A DNA stretch of 64,000 bases from Butyrivibrio sp. AE3004 (GCF_000703165.1 NZ_JNLQ01000002.1:1-64000); one strand, 5' to 3'; numbered from the stretch's first letter, positions 15,697-24,020 are shown. Notes: generated from the letters alone by a model not told the origin. Numbers and translations are program-made.

Positions 15697-17184
15697 ATGC
15701 AGGTTATAGAAACTATTTCTCACAAGGCACAGAGACAGGCATTCAGTATTTTGATAGACAGATTTCTTGCAAATCTGGATAAGTCTGAGAACAGAACAGC
15801 AACATACTTAAAGCTCGTGGACCAGGCAGAGAAATTTTGGGGGAAAGATGCCACAAGAAAAGAAAAGCTTGATCAGGTAAGGAATGCTTTTAAGGATCCC
15901 GATAACAGATGGGTCAAGTTTCTGAATAAAGTAGTTGATGAGACAGATCCTCATGTTGCCAAGATGACAATGCTCAACCTTGGTTATGAGGCCTTTTTCA
16001 GAGGCACTAAGATGATAAGGGCTAACAGGGAAAAGTATGGCTGCAATATACCATGGCTTATTCTCTTTGATCCAACAAGTGCCTGCAACATGCACTGTCA
16101 GGGCTGCTGGTCCGGAACCTACGGCCCCAAGCACAATCTTTCTTTTGAAGACATGGATAAGATCGTTACCCAGGGAAAAGAGCTGGGTGTTTACCTTTAC
16201 ATGATGACAGGAGGTGAGCCTCTTGTCAGAAAGAAGGATGTGCTCCGCCTTGCTGAAAAGCACAATGATGTAGAGTTTTCTATTTTTGATAACTCCACTT
16301 TAATCGACGAGGACTTCTGCAAGGAAGTAGTAAGGCTTGGAAACATCACGTTCCAGCTTTCTATCGAAGGTACTCCGGATACTAATGATGCAAGACGTGG
16401 AATTGGTCACTACGATGCTGTTATGAAAGCCATGGACCTGTTTAAGAAATACGGAATTGTATATGGCACTTCCATCTGCTATACAAGGAATAATATCGAT
16501 GCAGTAACTGATCCTAAATTCATCGAGTTCATAGCTGAAAAAAGCGCAAGATTCGGATTCTTCTTCCACTACATGCCGGTTGGTAACAATGCTGTTCCAG
16601 AGCTTATGCCAACAGTAGAGCAGAGAAAAAAGATGGTGGAACAGATCAGGTTCCTTAGAAGTGATAAGTGCGATATCGGATTCTTCCCAATGGATTTCCA
16701 AAATGACGGGGAAGCTGTTGGTGGCTGTATCGCTGGCGGAAGAAACTACTTCCACATCAATTCAAGCGGAGATGCTGAGCCCTGCGTATTTGTCCACTTC
16801 TCCAACACCAATATCCATACTCACTCAATCCTTGAGATGCTAAAGAGCCCTCTTTTCATGGAATATCATAAGGGACAGCCCTTTAATAAGAATCATTTAA
16901 GGCCATGTCCTATGCTTGAAAATCCCGAGCTTCTTAGAGAGATGGTAGCAAGATCCGGAGCCCATGGCACCAATGAAGAATCAGAAGAAAGCGTTGAACA
17001 CCTCTGCGCAAAATGTGATAATTATTCAAAAGAGTGGGGACCTGTAGCTGATGATATCTGGGCTCACCAGAAGCACTACAGAAAATCTTACGAGAACTAT
17101 GCAAAAGAAAATATAGAAAGCGCAGAAAAACTGGAATTTCCTGATGTTAAGGAATCCAAGAAGAAAGAGAACAGAGGCGCATAA
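15697..17184 (+). CDS. Radical SAM protein with SPASM-like C-terminus
   Basis: 495 aa behind GGGGAGG. Cys130, Cys134 and Cys137 (CNMHCQGC) bind the SAM 4Fe-4S cluster, followed by MMTGGEPLVRKKDVLRL (GGEP motif). The C-terminus has further cysteines (GGCIAGGRNYFHINSSGDAE, PCVFVH, and CAKCDNYS), as in SPASM enzymes with extra clusters. An N-terminal helical extension of about 110 residues precedes the barrel. The substrate is unknown; no precursor peptide gene is obvious beside it. A degV gene follows 17 bp later, and TetR likely controls both. Confidence 0.85.
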   Translation: MQVIETISHKAQRQAFSILIDRFLANLDKSENRTATYLKLVDQAEKFWGKDATRKEKLDQVRNAFKDPDNRWVKFLNKVVDETDPHVAKMTMLNLGYEAFFRGTKMIRANREKYGCNIPWLILFDPTSACNMHCQGCWSGTYGPKHNLSFEDMDKIVTQGKELGVYLYMMTGGEPLVRKKDVLRLAEKHNDVEFSIFDNSTLIDEDFCKEVVRLGNITFQLSIEGTPDTNDARRGIGHYDAVMKAMDLFKKYGIVYGTSICYTRNNIDAVTDPKFIEFIAEKSARFGFFFHYMPVGNNAVPELMPTVEQRKKMVEQIRFLRSDKCDIGFFPMDFQNDGEAVGGCIAGGRNYFHINSSGDAEPCVFVHFSNTNIHTHSILEMLKSPLFMEYHKGQPFNKNHLRPCPMLENPELLREMVARSGAHGTNEESEESVEHLCAKCDNYSKEWGPVADDIWAHQKHYRKSYENYAKENIESAEKLEFPDVKESKKKENRGA

Positions 17185-17201
17185 TTGCCTGGGGGAAAAT
17201 A

Positions 17202-18044
17202 ATGATAAAAATTCTGTCAGATAGTACCTGTGATCTGTCACCGGAATTGATTCAAAAATACGACATCGGTATAATCCCGCTATATGTAAGACTCGGGGAT
17301 GTGGAATATCTCGATGGCGTCAATATTTCTCCCGAACAGATCCATAAATGGTCTGATGAACATGGAGAAACGCTCAAGACAGCAGCGGCCAGCATTGAGG
17401 ATATTTCCAAATACCTGGATCCGTCAGAAACAGATGAATACGTTATTTTCACGATATCATCTTCAATGTCGGCAAACTTTAACAATGTCAGACTTGCTGC
17501 AGAAGATCTTGGCATGTCTGACAGAGTTCATGTTATTGATTCTGCAAATCTTTCCACAGGTATCGGACTATTGGTAGTGTATGCTGCAGAGCTGGCAAAA
17601 GAAGGAAAGACAGCAAAAGAAATAGCAAGCGAGATAGAGAAAACCAAAGATAAAGTTCGTGCAAGCTTTGTGATAGATACCCTTGTTTATCTACATAGGG
17701 GCGGTCGCTGTTCTGGCCTTGCTGCCTTCTTTGGAACAGCGTTGAAGATCCATCCGCGTATCGCTGTATCTGACGGGGCCATGCATCCGGAAAAGAAATA
17801 TCGCGGATCAAGCAGACGCTATGTACTTGATTATGTCAGGGACATGGAAGCTGACCTGAAAAATGCCAGACCGGAGCGCGTATTTATAACCCATTCCGGA
17901 TGCGACAGGAAAGTGGTTGAATCTGTGAGAGAATATCTGGGTAGTCTTGGCGTGTTCAAAGAAATCCTTGAGACCCGCGCAGGAAGTGTTGTTTCGTCGC
18001 ACTGTGGTCCGGGAACACTAGGGGTGCTGTTTATTGCCAAATGA
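17202..18044 (+). CDS. degV: DegV family fatty-acid-binding protein
   Basis: 280 aa, complete. MIKILSDSTCDLSPELIQKY is the standard DegV start; VIDSANLSTGIGLLV and VIDTLVYLHRGGRCSGLAAF are the binding-site segments, and the C-terminus ends HCGPGTLGVLFIAK. DegV/FakB proteins bind a fatty acid for FakA kinase. The neighbouring radical SAM enzyme and TetR suggest lipid-related control, but that is inference. GGGGG lies ahead of the ATG. Confidence 0.93.
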   Translation: MIKILSDSTCDLSPELIQKYDIGIIPLYVRLGDVEYLDGVNISPEQIHKWSDEHGETLKTAAASIEDISKYLDPSETDEYVIFTISSSMSANFNNVRLAAEDLGMSDRVHVIDSANLSTGIGLLVVYAAELAKEGKTAKEIASEIEKTKDKVRASFVIDTLVYLHRGGRCSGLAAFFGTALKIHPRIAVSDGAMHPEKKYRGSSRRYVLDYVRDMEADLKNARPERVFITHSGCDRKVVESVREYLGSLGVFKEILETRAGSVVSSHCGPGTLGVLFIAK

Positions 18045-18243
18045 TAAGAAAGATATTTCGCTTATTAAATGGTTCAGTGGTGCTACGGGAATTCAGGGAG
18101 AAGGCAGCAAGATATGGGACTTCAAGCTTTATGGAGATATAATTAGGAATCCTAATGAGACTGACCCCAACAGCGAAAATGCGTATGTAGAACTGGTATA
18201 TTCTGACAGATTCCAGCCTATTCAATTTGTTGAAAAGGAATGA
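18034..18243 (+). CDS. Small hypothetical protein or gene remnant
   Basis: 69 codons starting at a TTG inside the end of degV (KKDISLIKWFSGATGIQGEG to FQPIQFVEKE). Codon use looks coding, but there is no ribosome site. The frame opens inside degV, so it may be the tail of a gene lost by insertion or deletion. I do not recognise it. Confidence 0.3.
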   Translation: MPNDKKDISLIKWFSGATGIQGEGSKIWDFKLYGDIIRNPNETDPNSENAYVELVYSDRFQPIQFVEKE

Positions 18244-18343
18244 GGTTATGGTATCAAGAATTGAAACTACATGTGAAAGAAATATAAAATTGTTGCCTAC
18301 TATATTGATATTTGCCACCCCACATGTTATATTTTAATTGCCA

Positions 18344-18580
18344 GATGAGCGTGCTCATCTTTATGGAGATAAGGAGCTTCTCCCACTGGTTCTGACAGTG
18401 TAAAAACTCGAACTCCGAGATGGCTTAATGTAGCGCGTGTCGTTATCAGGAGACCATCAAAACCTTTTACGGATAGGTTAATCCGTGCCGCGAGGCAAGA
18501 TGGCGGGCATCTATAAAATCAGAAAACTAGAGCAAAACCAAGTCCGATTGGATTTACCAACCGGGCTTTTTGCTTTGATT
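18344..18580 (+). ncRNA. Hairpin-rich structured RNA with its own terminator
   Basis: Seven perfect short hairpins in a row: GATGAG/CTCATC (18344-18359), GGAGA/TCTCC (18365-18383), CACTG/CAGTG (18384-18400), CTCG/CGAG (18407-18419), CGGAT/ATCCG (18470-18485), TGCC-GCGA-GGCA with a GNRA loop (18486-18497) and GATG/CATC (18499-18511). A terminator follows: AGCAAA with AAGTCCG pairs to CGGGCTT and TTTGCT (18531-18574). There is no open frame. I cannot assign an Rfam family. It lies 12 bp before the PBECR4 gene. Confidence 0.6.
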
Positions 18581-18591
18581 TGGGGTAAATA

Positions 18592-19299
18592 ATGGCAAGA
18601 AAAAGGATTACGACAACCTCTTGGAATTATAACAGCATAAAAATCAAGTCGGATGAAGAAATAAAAGAACTGCTTTGTAAATCTGCTAACGCGTACTCTC
18701 TGATCTGTGATAAAGAGGTAATGTTCATTTATAGGAAAAACTCTGACGATGCAGAGTATAAGTATTACATTGCAAATTGCAAGAAGGAGAATTTTATCCA
18801 TCTGGTCGGATGTAGGGTAAATAACTACGTTAGCGCTGAGGCTTTTTATGAGGAATGTCTTAATCATATGGAAAAGCCTATAGAAAAAGAGCACATCACA
18901 TATAAAGAGAGTAAGAAGACTACATCAGCCAAACTGGAAGTCTTTCCCTCCATGTTCGACTATAAGGGCGTTAAGGCATACAGGATGGGTGTGCATAATA
19001 AGATAACCATTAAGAATACTTTTGAAATGGCAATGGGAAACAACAAGGGAGTCCTTGGCTTTGACAAGAGGAAAGAAGGCATGATTCCTGTTCCTGTTAC
19101 TATGCTAAATGGCATAATAGGTGATTATGCAACAGATTACTTCAATGTTATTGCGGTGCTGGTAAAGGATAGCTCTGAAAAGAGATTCAGGCAAGTAGTG
19201 GGATGTGTGACAAAAGGTATTGCGGTCTCAGATCTTCCACCAGCAATTAGAGATAAGATAGACTTTTCCGATGAGGAGAGGATTACAAAGCCAGTTTAA
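18592..19299 (+). CDS. PBECR4-domain-like protein
   Basis: 235 aa. The segment ANAYSLICDKEVMFIYRK, then KKENFIHLVGCRV, SAEAFYEECLNH and AKLEVFPSM follows the pattern I know for PBECR4 (phage-Barnase-EndoU-ColicinE5/D-RelE-like nuclease family 4) in Firmicutes mobile DNA. The N-terminus is basic. The C-terminus (VLGFDKRKEGMIPVPVTMLN) is typical too. It could be an RNase-like toxin or a phage-interaction protein. It directly follows a structured RNA with a terminator, so an RNA-protein pair is possible but unproven. Confidence 0.6.
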   Translation: MARKRITTTSWNYNSIKIKSDEEIKELLCKSANAYSLICDKEVMFIYRKNSDDAEYKYYIANCKKENFIHLVGCRVNNYVSAEAFYEECLNHMEKPIEKEHITYKESKKTTSAKLEVFPSMFDYKGVKAYRMGVHNKITIKNTFEMAMGNNKGVLGFDKRKEGMIPVPVTMLNGIIGDYATDYFNVIAVLVKDSSEKRFRQVVGCVTKGIAVSDLPPAIRDKIDFSDEERITKPV

Positions 19300-19363
19300 C
19301 TGCGAGATTAGAATATATAGTTTATGGATTATGATGCCGAAATATACAGTAGATAAAGGACTT

Positions 19364-19408
19364 CCGGATATCAATGGATTGAAACATCCATGGTATCCGG
19401 ATTTTTTA
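19364..19408 (+). terminator. Intrinsic terminator
   Basis: CCGGATA with inner ATGGAT pairs with ATCCAT and TATCCGG, followed by six T's. It closes the PBECR4 gene ahead of the recombinase. Confidence 0.85.
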
Positions 19409-19527
19409 TCTATGTGACCAATAGAGATTTGTGTGAGCAGTTTTATATGGATTGTGACGCATGAATTATTATCTTTGGTATAATGGCATAAATGAATTCC
19501 GTATGAAGCTGCGGAAAGGAGATTTAT

Positions 19528-21189
19528 ATGTATCAGCAGCTTCATGACAACAGAATAACAGCATTATATTGCAGACTCAGTCGAGATGATGGCTTTTATG
19601 AGGACAGCTGTAGCATAGTGTCACAGAAATCATTGCTTGAAAAATATGCCGGGGATCAGGGATTTGGCAATTGCCAGTTCTTTGTTGATGATGGATATAC
19701 CGGAACAAATTATGACAGGCCTGACTTTCAGAGGCTTATACGCCTGGTGGAAAGTGGAGATGTAGGGATCATCATTGTAAAAGATCTTTCAAGACTCGGA
19801 AGGGAGTATCTTCAGACAGGTTATTATACTGAGGTGGCTTTTCCATCACATGATGTCCGCTTTATTGCAATCAATGATGGTATTGACTCTGCGAATGGAG
19901 AAAATGAATTTGCGCCGTTCAAGAATATCATAAATGAGTGGTATGCAAGGGATATCAGCAGAAAGATAAAGACCATCAGAAGGATTAGCGCTGAACACGG
20001 AGAGTACGTGAATGGACGCCCGCCTTATGGGTATATAAAAGATCCTGAACAGCATAATCATCTTATGCCAGATCCGAACAATGCTCCTGTGGTAAAACGC
20101 ATCTTTGATATGTGTGTCAGCGGCAAGGGGTGTACGGAAATAGCTAGGACTCTGAAAACGGAAGAAATTCCACGTCCGAGTTCTTATCATCTTGATAAGG
20201 ATGGCATAAACAAGTCGGATCCGGATGATGAGGAACGTTTTGAGTGGTGCCAGAGGTCTGTACGCGATATCCTGATGAACCCCGTGTACATAGGGCACCT
20301 GTTCTCGTTAAGGGAAACCAAGAGGTCTTTTAAGGATAAGCGTCCGGTAAAAATCCCGGAAGAACAGTGGGTAAAATGCTATAACAACCATGAAGCAATC
20401 GTCACAGAGGAAGTATTTCGCATCGCCCAGAGCAGGGTGGCCGTTAGAAAGCCAAGGAATCCTGCATCATCAAGGAATATTTACAGGGGACTAATTTTCT
20501 GTGCAGATTGCGGTAGTAGGATGCATTTTATCATCAGAAGACCACCTCATAAGGGAATCGGGTATTATGTATGCGGCTTTGCCAAAAGAAAAGGCGTGGG
20601 TTGTGGCTGTTCCCAGCACTACATTACGATTGAGCAGATTGAAGAATTGCTGTTAAAAGATATTAACAGAATACTTACCTGGATTACCGAAGACAAGGAT
20701 GGTTTTGAAAAGTATGTAGAGAGCCTGTCTGCAGCGGAGAAAGAAAAGACCAGAAATGACAGCAGAGCTGAGCTTGATGAAGCAATCAAGAGGATTTATG
20801 AACTGAATATCATCATCAAAAGGCTCTATGAAGACCGGGCACTGGGAGTAATCTCTACAGATCGTTACAAAATCCTTGTTTCAGATTATGAGGCTGAGAG
20901 CACTGCTCTTGACGAAAAAGTAAGAAATCTCAAGGAAAACATCGTTAAAAACAGCAGCAAGAGAAAGGATACAGAGAGCTTCATCAACCTGATCAGCTCC
21001 TGTGGAGAGATTACAGAAATGGATGCAGATATCGCTCACAATCTGATAGATAAGATCCTTGTGCATGAAAAAGAGTCTGAAGGTAATCGGGTGATAATGA
21101 GGGTTGAAGTGCATTATAGGTTTATCGGATGCATCGATAAAGCACTTATGATACCCAAGACCAAAGGTCGCATAAAACGTGCGGTTTAA
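19528..21189 (+). CDS. Large serine recombinase
   Basis: 553 aa behind AAAGGAG. The N-terminal resolvase domain has nucleophile Ser18 (YCRLSRDD) and the DLSRLGREYLQTG active-site helix. The recombinase domain (GRPPYGYIKDPEQ to VYIGHLFSL), a zinc ribbon (FCADCGSRMHF..CGFAKRKGVGCGC), a coiled coil (about 400-490) and a DUF4368-like tail follow, as in TnpX/TndX transposases. All key residues are present. The gene ends 36 bp from the right junction of the island and is the obvious enzyme for its insertion into tRNA-Ala. Confidence 0.93.
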   Translation: MYQQLHDNRITALYCRLSRDDGFYEDSCSIVSQKSLLEKYAGDQGFGNCQFFVDDGYTGTNYDRPDFQRLIRLVESGDVGIIIVKDLSRLGREYLQTGYYTEVAFPSHDVRFIAINDGIDSANGENEFAPFKNIINEWYARDISRKIKTIRRISAEHGEYVNGRPPYGYIKDPEQHNHLMPDPNNAPVVKRIFDMCVSGKGCTEIARTLKTEEIPRPSSYHLDKDGINKSDPDDEERFEWCQRSVRDILMNPVYIGHLFSLRETKRSFKDKRPVKIPEEQWVKCYNNHEAIVTEEVFRIAQSRVAVRKPRNPASSRNIYRGLIFCADCGSRMHFIIRRPPHKGIGYYVCGFAKRKGVGCGCSQHYITIEQIEELLLKDINRILTWITEDKDGFEKYVESLSAAEKEKTRNDSRAELDEAIKRIYELNIIIKRLYEDRALGVISTDRYKILVSDYEAESTALDEKVRNLKENIVKNSSKRKDTESFINLISSCGEITEMDADIAHNLIDKILVHEKESEGNRVIMRVEVHYRFIGCIDKALMIPKTKGRIKRAV

Positions 21190-21224
21190 GTAAAAAAGAA
21201 AATGGTGCGCAACAGGAAACTTGA

Positions 21225-21247
21225 GGGTTCAAGTCCCGTATGCTCCA
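21225..21247 (+). tRNA. Displaced 3' end of tRNA-Ala(GGC)
   Basis: TTCAAGTCCCGTATGCTCCA (21228-21247) is the T-loop, 3' T-stem and acceptor strand of the tRNA whose 5' part is at 11807-11859. ATGCTCC pairs with GGGGCAT, and CCCGT with ACGGG. The first GGG (21225-21227) is shared core. CCA is not encoded here. Confidence 0.8.
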
Positions 21248-21251
21248 TTCT

Positions 21252-21443
21252 CTAAAAACATGTAGCGATAAATAAAAAAGAGAAAGCTACTATACCAGTC
21301 AATATCACAGCGGATATTATGCCGGTAGCTTTCTCTTTTACGGTCTCAAGATCCATATAACGGTTGTTAAACCTGATTGTGTCTACAATCTTAGGTGAAG
21401 ATTTCCCAATGAAAGCTTTGCTTATAGAATTATTCTTGCTCAT
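21252..21443 (-). CDS. Small single-pass membrane protein
   Basis: 63 aa read leftward from an ATG at 21443 with GGGAGG nine bases upstream. Residues 1-40 are basic and soluble; 41-62 (GIISAVILTGIVAFSFLFIA) form one membrane helix. Family unknown. The coding of that helix contains a perfect 15-bp inverted repeat, whose outer arm is followed by T's on this strand, so gene end and terminator overlap. Confidence 0.55.
   Translation of the reverse strand: MSKNNSISKAFIGKSSPKIVDTIRFNNRYMDLETVKEKATGIISAVILTGIVAFSFLFIATCF
21276..21339 (-). repeat. 15-bp inverted repeat, likely terminator
   Basis: AAAAGAGAAAGCTAC (21276-21290) and GTAGCTTTCTCTTTT (21325-21339) are exact reverse complements around 34 bases. 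On the minus strand the stem is followed by TTATTT. It overlaps the end of the small membrane protein gene. Confidence 0.6.
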
Positions 21444-21669
21444 AGATTCTTCCTCCCGTAAAGAACATTAAAGATTTATAAAAAATACAACATCTAGTGT
21501 TCTTTTATGAGAGTATACACCATATATATTAAAACTTTATAAAATAAGAGGGAAATATTTATAAGAAAAAATAAATAACAAACGCTATATGTTGTATGTG
21601 AAATAGATCCAATATACAATATAAGGTAGAAACAGCCAATCAAAGTGTTCATATTCATAGGAGGCAGTG

Positions 21670-21891
21670 ATGATAACTGAGTTCCCAAGAAGGATAACTA
21701 TTGACGGATTTGTTTATGAGAAGCAGAGCGCACATGATGAGGCGATGTATTATGATTCCAAGGATAACCCTTCGGAGATTACAAGTCACTCAATCAGCCT
21801 GTATCCAAATGGGGAACTGACCTATTTCTGGCAGGGGATAGAGCAGAAATGGAATAAACATTTTGAAGTTGTGAAAGAATTGGCTAACTGA
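21670..21891 (+). CDS. Small hypothetical protein
   Basis: 73 aa from ATG 21670, behind AGGAGG. It is acidic and soluble: ITIDGFVYEKQSAHDEAMYY, then a beta-rich SHSISLYPNGELTYFWQGI. No family recognised. The region upstream (21444-21666) is very AT-rich without a clear gene. A strong hairpin follows, so it is a single-gene unit. Confidence 0.6.
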   Translation: MITEFPRRITIDGFVYEKQSAHDEAMYYDSKDNPSEITSHSISLYPNGELTYFWQGIEQKWNKHFEVVKELAN

Positions 21892-21915
21892 CATCAAGTA
21901 ATAAGTTAATAATAA

Positions 21916-21969
21916 ACACAAAGCGGACTCTGGAATCAATGATTAGTTGGTTTCAGAGTCCGTTTGTGT
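21916..21969 (+). terminator. Terminator-like hairpin
   Basis: ACACAAA with GGACTCTG pairs with CAGAGTCC and TTTGTGT around a 20-base loop. No T-run follows, but placement right behind the gene fits a terminator. Confidence 0.55.
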
Positions 21970-22076
21970 AATGAAAATTTGCGATTAATAGTGTCAACTT
22001 CAGTGTATAGCATGTAGAAACGTTTGTGAAGCAGGGGGATAGCAAACAGAGTCATTATAATTTGTGTAGCCTTTTC

Positions 22077-22427
22077 TTATAATTTTTTGTATTCTTCTTT
22101 TATTTCCTCATGATTCATTTTTGTGAGTTTATCAATCTTAAGTTGTAGAATGGCTGATGCTTGTTTCTGAGTGATATTCAGGGCACTAATGAGGGTTTTC
22201 TTTGCATCTCTTGTGGTTTTCGAGGTTTTAATAATTCGGACAACCGTGTCTATGTTATCTAGTGCTATTAAATAAGCTTCCAGTGTTTGTAATCTGCTTT
22301 TTTTTCGTTTTATTCCCTGTTCAAGCTGAATGGCAGCGTATTCTTCGGTTGTGTAATATATTGGTTGTCCTAAATTATAATCGAAAACATATACATAACC
22401 TTCTTTTTCATAGGGATCCTCGATCAT
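22077..22427 (-). CDS. Stand-alone GyrA/ParC-like fragment protein
   Basis: 116 aa with a good AGGAGG before the ATG at 22427, so it is probably translated. Residues 46-116 (LQTLEAYLIALDNIDTVVRI then ASAILQLKIDKLTKMNHEEI) match the GyrA/ParC tower and coiled-coil segment that holds the C-gate. The first 45 residues are unlike GyrA, and the active-site Tyr region and beta-propeller are absent. It is therefore not a gyrase. It may act on gyrase as a decoy, or belong to a mobile-element system. It is divergent from the WYL regulator. Confidence 0.65.
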   Translation of the reverse strand: MIEDPYEKEGYVYVFDYNLGQPIYYTTEEYAAIQLEQGIKRKKSRLQTLEAYLIALDNIDTVVRIIKTSKTTRDAKKTLISALNITQKQASAILQLKIDKLTKMNHEEIKEEYKKL

Positions 22428-22480
22428 AGAAGCCTCCTAAATATTTTTCATTTTTTATACAAATATTCTTACAAAATAAA

Positions 22481-22504
22481 TGTACAAAAAAATGTACATA
22501 TAAT
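22481..22504 (+). promoter_or_regulatory. Promoter with doubled TGTACA site for the WYL gene
   Basis: TGTACA at 22481-22486 and 22493-22498, each a palindrome, 12 bp apart, immediately followed by TATAAT (22499-22504). A regulator bound there would block the -10 region. The site lies between the divergent GyrA-like and WYL genes. Confidence 0.45.
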
Positions 22505-22568
22505 GTGATAAATTATAATCAGTAGATTCCTAAAATAGCAGTTGAAATTGGTATGAGGAGCAATTTAT

Positions 22569-23555
22569 ATGTATGCGACTGGAAATAAAAAAATGCTAAA
22601 TATGCTTATTCTTGAGGTTTTACGAAAATATTCTGATGAAGAACATGCACTTTCGCAGCAGGAAATTATAAAACTTTTGGATAAGAACTATGGAATGGAG
22701 TGTGACAGACGTTCGGTAAAAAATAACATTATATCTCTTAAAGAAATGGGATATGACATTTCTATGGATAAAGGATATCGGTTGCTCGAGAGAGAATTTG
22801 ACGAGTCGGAGCTACGTATCCTGATAGACAGTGTGCTTTTTTCAAAGTCAATATCTACTAAGCAAGCAAGGGGACTAATAGACAAAATCAGGAGTCTTGC
22901 AAGTAATTATTTTAATGCTAAGGTATCTCACGTGAGTAATCTTCCGGAGCTGAACAGGACTATAAACAAACAGGCAATGTACGCACTTGATGCTATAAAT
23001 GATGCTATTTCTGAAAAACGGAAGATTGAATTTGTATATAACGAGGTTGGTATAGATTTCAAATTACATCCAAAACGAGAGGAATTGTATAAGGTAAATC
23101 CATATCAGATAGTAGCTAATAATGGCAGATTCTACCTTATTGCTAACTATGATAAGTATGATAATGTTGCTCATTTTAGAATAGATAAGATGACAGAGGT
23201 TAGGATTCTTGATGAAAAAATTAAACCCATGAGTCAAGTGCCAGAACTGGAAAATGGATTAAATCTTCCCAAGCACATGGCTGAGCATTTATACATGTTT
23301 AGTGGAGAAAGCGTTTCCGCTGAAATAAAAACCACATCTGATATGATGTCGGAACTAGTGGATTGGTTCGGAACAGATTTTAGTATTGTGAGTAGAACGG
23401 AAGAATCAATGCTTATTAGGGTTAGATGTAATACGTCGGCGTTACGGTTTTGGGCTCTTCAATATGGACCTTATGTAGAAGTGATCAGGCCTGAATCACT
23501 TAGAAAGCAGCTGCAGAAAGATACGGAAACAATGTATGCCAAGTATCATAATTGA
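22569..23555 (+). CDS. WYL-domain transcriptional regulator
   Basis: 328 aa. An N-terminal winged HTH (LSQQEIIKLLDKNYGMECDR, RSVKNNIISLKEMGYDI) leads to a WYL domain: KIEFVYNEVG, VNPYQIVANNGRFYLIANYD, HFRIDKMTEV. A C-terminal WCX extension follows. WYL proteins sense nucleic-acid ligands and often control phage-defence operons. GAGGAG precedes the ATG. A YbjN-like gene follows 9 bp later, and a nuclease/NTPase pair lies just downstream. Confidence 0.9.
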   Translation: MYATGNKKMLNMLILEVLRKYSDEEHALSQQEIIKLLDKNYGMECDRRSVKNNIISLKEMGYDISMDKGYRLLEREFDESELRILIDSVLFSKSISTKQARGLIDKIRSLASNYFNAKVSHVSNLPELNRTINKQAMYALDAINDAISEKRKIEFVYNEVGIDFKLHPKREELYKVNPYQIVANNGRFYLIANYDKYDNVAHFRIDKMTEVRILDEKIKPMSQVPELENGLNLPKHMAEHLYMFSGESVSAEIKTTSDMMSELVDWFGTDFSIVSRTEESMLIRVRCNTSALRFWALQYGPYVEVIRPESLRKQLQKDTETMYAKYHN

Positions 23556-23564
23556 GGTAGACTT

Positions 23565-24005
23565 ATGAATCCAGAAGTACAGTTTATAGAAATCTTAAGC
23601 AAAGCGGGTGGGGAGGACTTGTTTATTGAAAATGATGATGGAACATTAGACACAGTTGTCCATACTGGTAGGATGCTTGAAGCATTTGAAATGGCTGTTG
23701 AATTTGAAAATGAAATAGTGTCTATTACAACATCTGCTTTTCTATGTGTTAATGAAAGTAGTAGAAGTAATATGAATATACTGATATCCAGTATGAATGA
23801 AATGTGTTCTCATGGAAGATTTTATATTTCTGAAGAAAAGAAGATTTCGTTTTGTTTGAGATTAACACTTAATTATTTGGAATGTCTTGATAACCCTTTT
23901 GATGCAGTGTTTTACGGGTGTGAATTATTTGAAAGGAACCAAGTGGCTATACTTAAAGTGCTATCAGGGCAGTCAGTTATGTTAACACGAATCAAGGGCG
24001 TATGA
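23565..24005 (+). CDS. Hypothetical protein, possibly YbjN-like
   Basis: 146 aa behind TTGAGGTAG. Alternating beta and helical segments (VEFENEIVSITTSAFLCVNE, then NILISSMNEMCSHGRFYISE and KISFCLRLTLNYLEC) recall the YbjN/type III chaperone-like fold. This is a fold impression, not a family match. It is co-transcribed with the WYL regulator and ends at a terminator, so it likely works with that regulator. Confidence 0.5.
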   Translation: MNPEVQFIEILSKAGGEDLFIENDDGTLDTVVHTGRMLEAFEMAVEFENEIVSITTSAFLCVNESSRSNMNILISSMNEMCSHGRFYISEEKKISFCLRLTLNYLECLDNPFDAVFYGCELFERNQVAILKVLSGQSVMLTRIKGV

Positions 24006-24020
24006 GAAAAACAATAATAT

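Larger units (their letters stand above)
11858..21226 (+). mobile_element. Serine-recombinase island inserted in tRNA-Ala
   Basis: About 9.4 kb between the two halves of tRNA-Ala(GGC). Left junction CACGGG|AGCAAGT, right junction ACTTGAGGG|TTCAAGT. Joining the inner ends gives a symmetric attP: GGTGCGCAA-6-ACTTG-AGGGAG-CAAGT-6-TTGCGCGCC, centred on GG. A large serine recombinase is the last gene, 36 bp from the right end. Cargo: LysR, flavodoxin, aldo/keto reductase, FMN reductase, TetR, radical SAM, DegV, an RNA and a PBECR4 protein. Confidence 0.8.

Noticed and set aside
22077..22427. Truncated chromosomal gyrA
   Set aside because: Different N-terminus, own ribosome site and no flanking gyrA sequence on either side.
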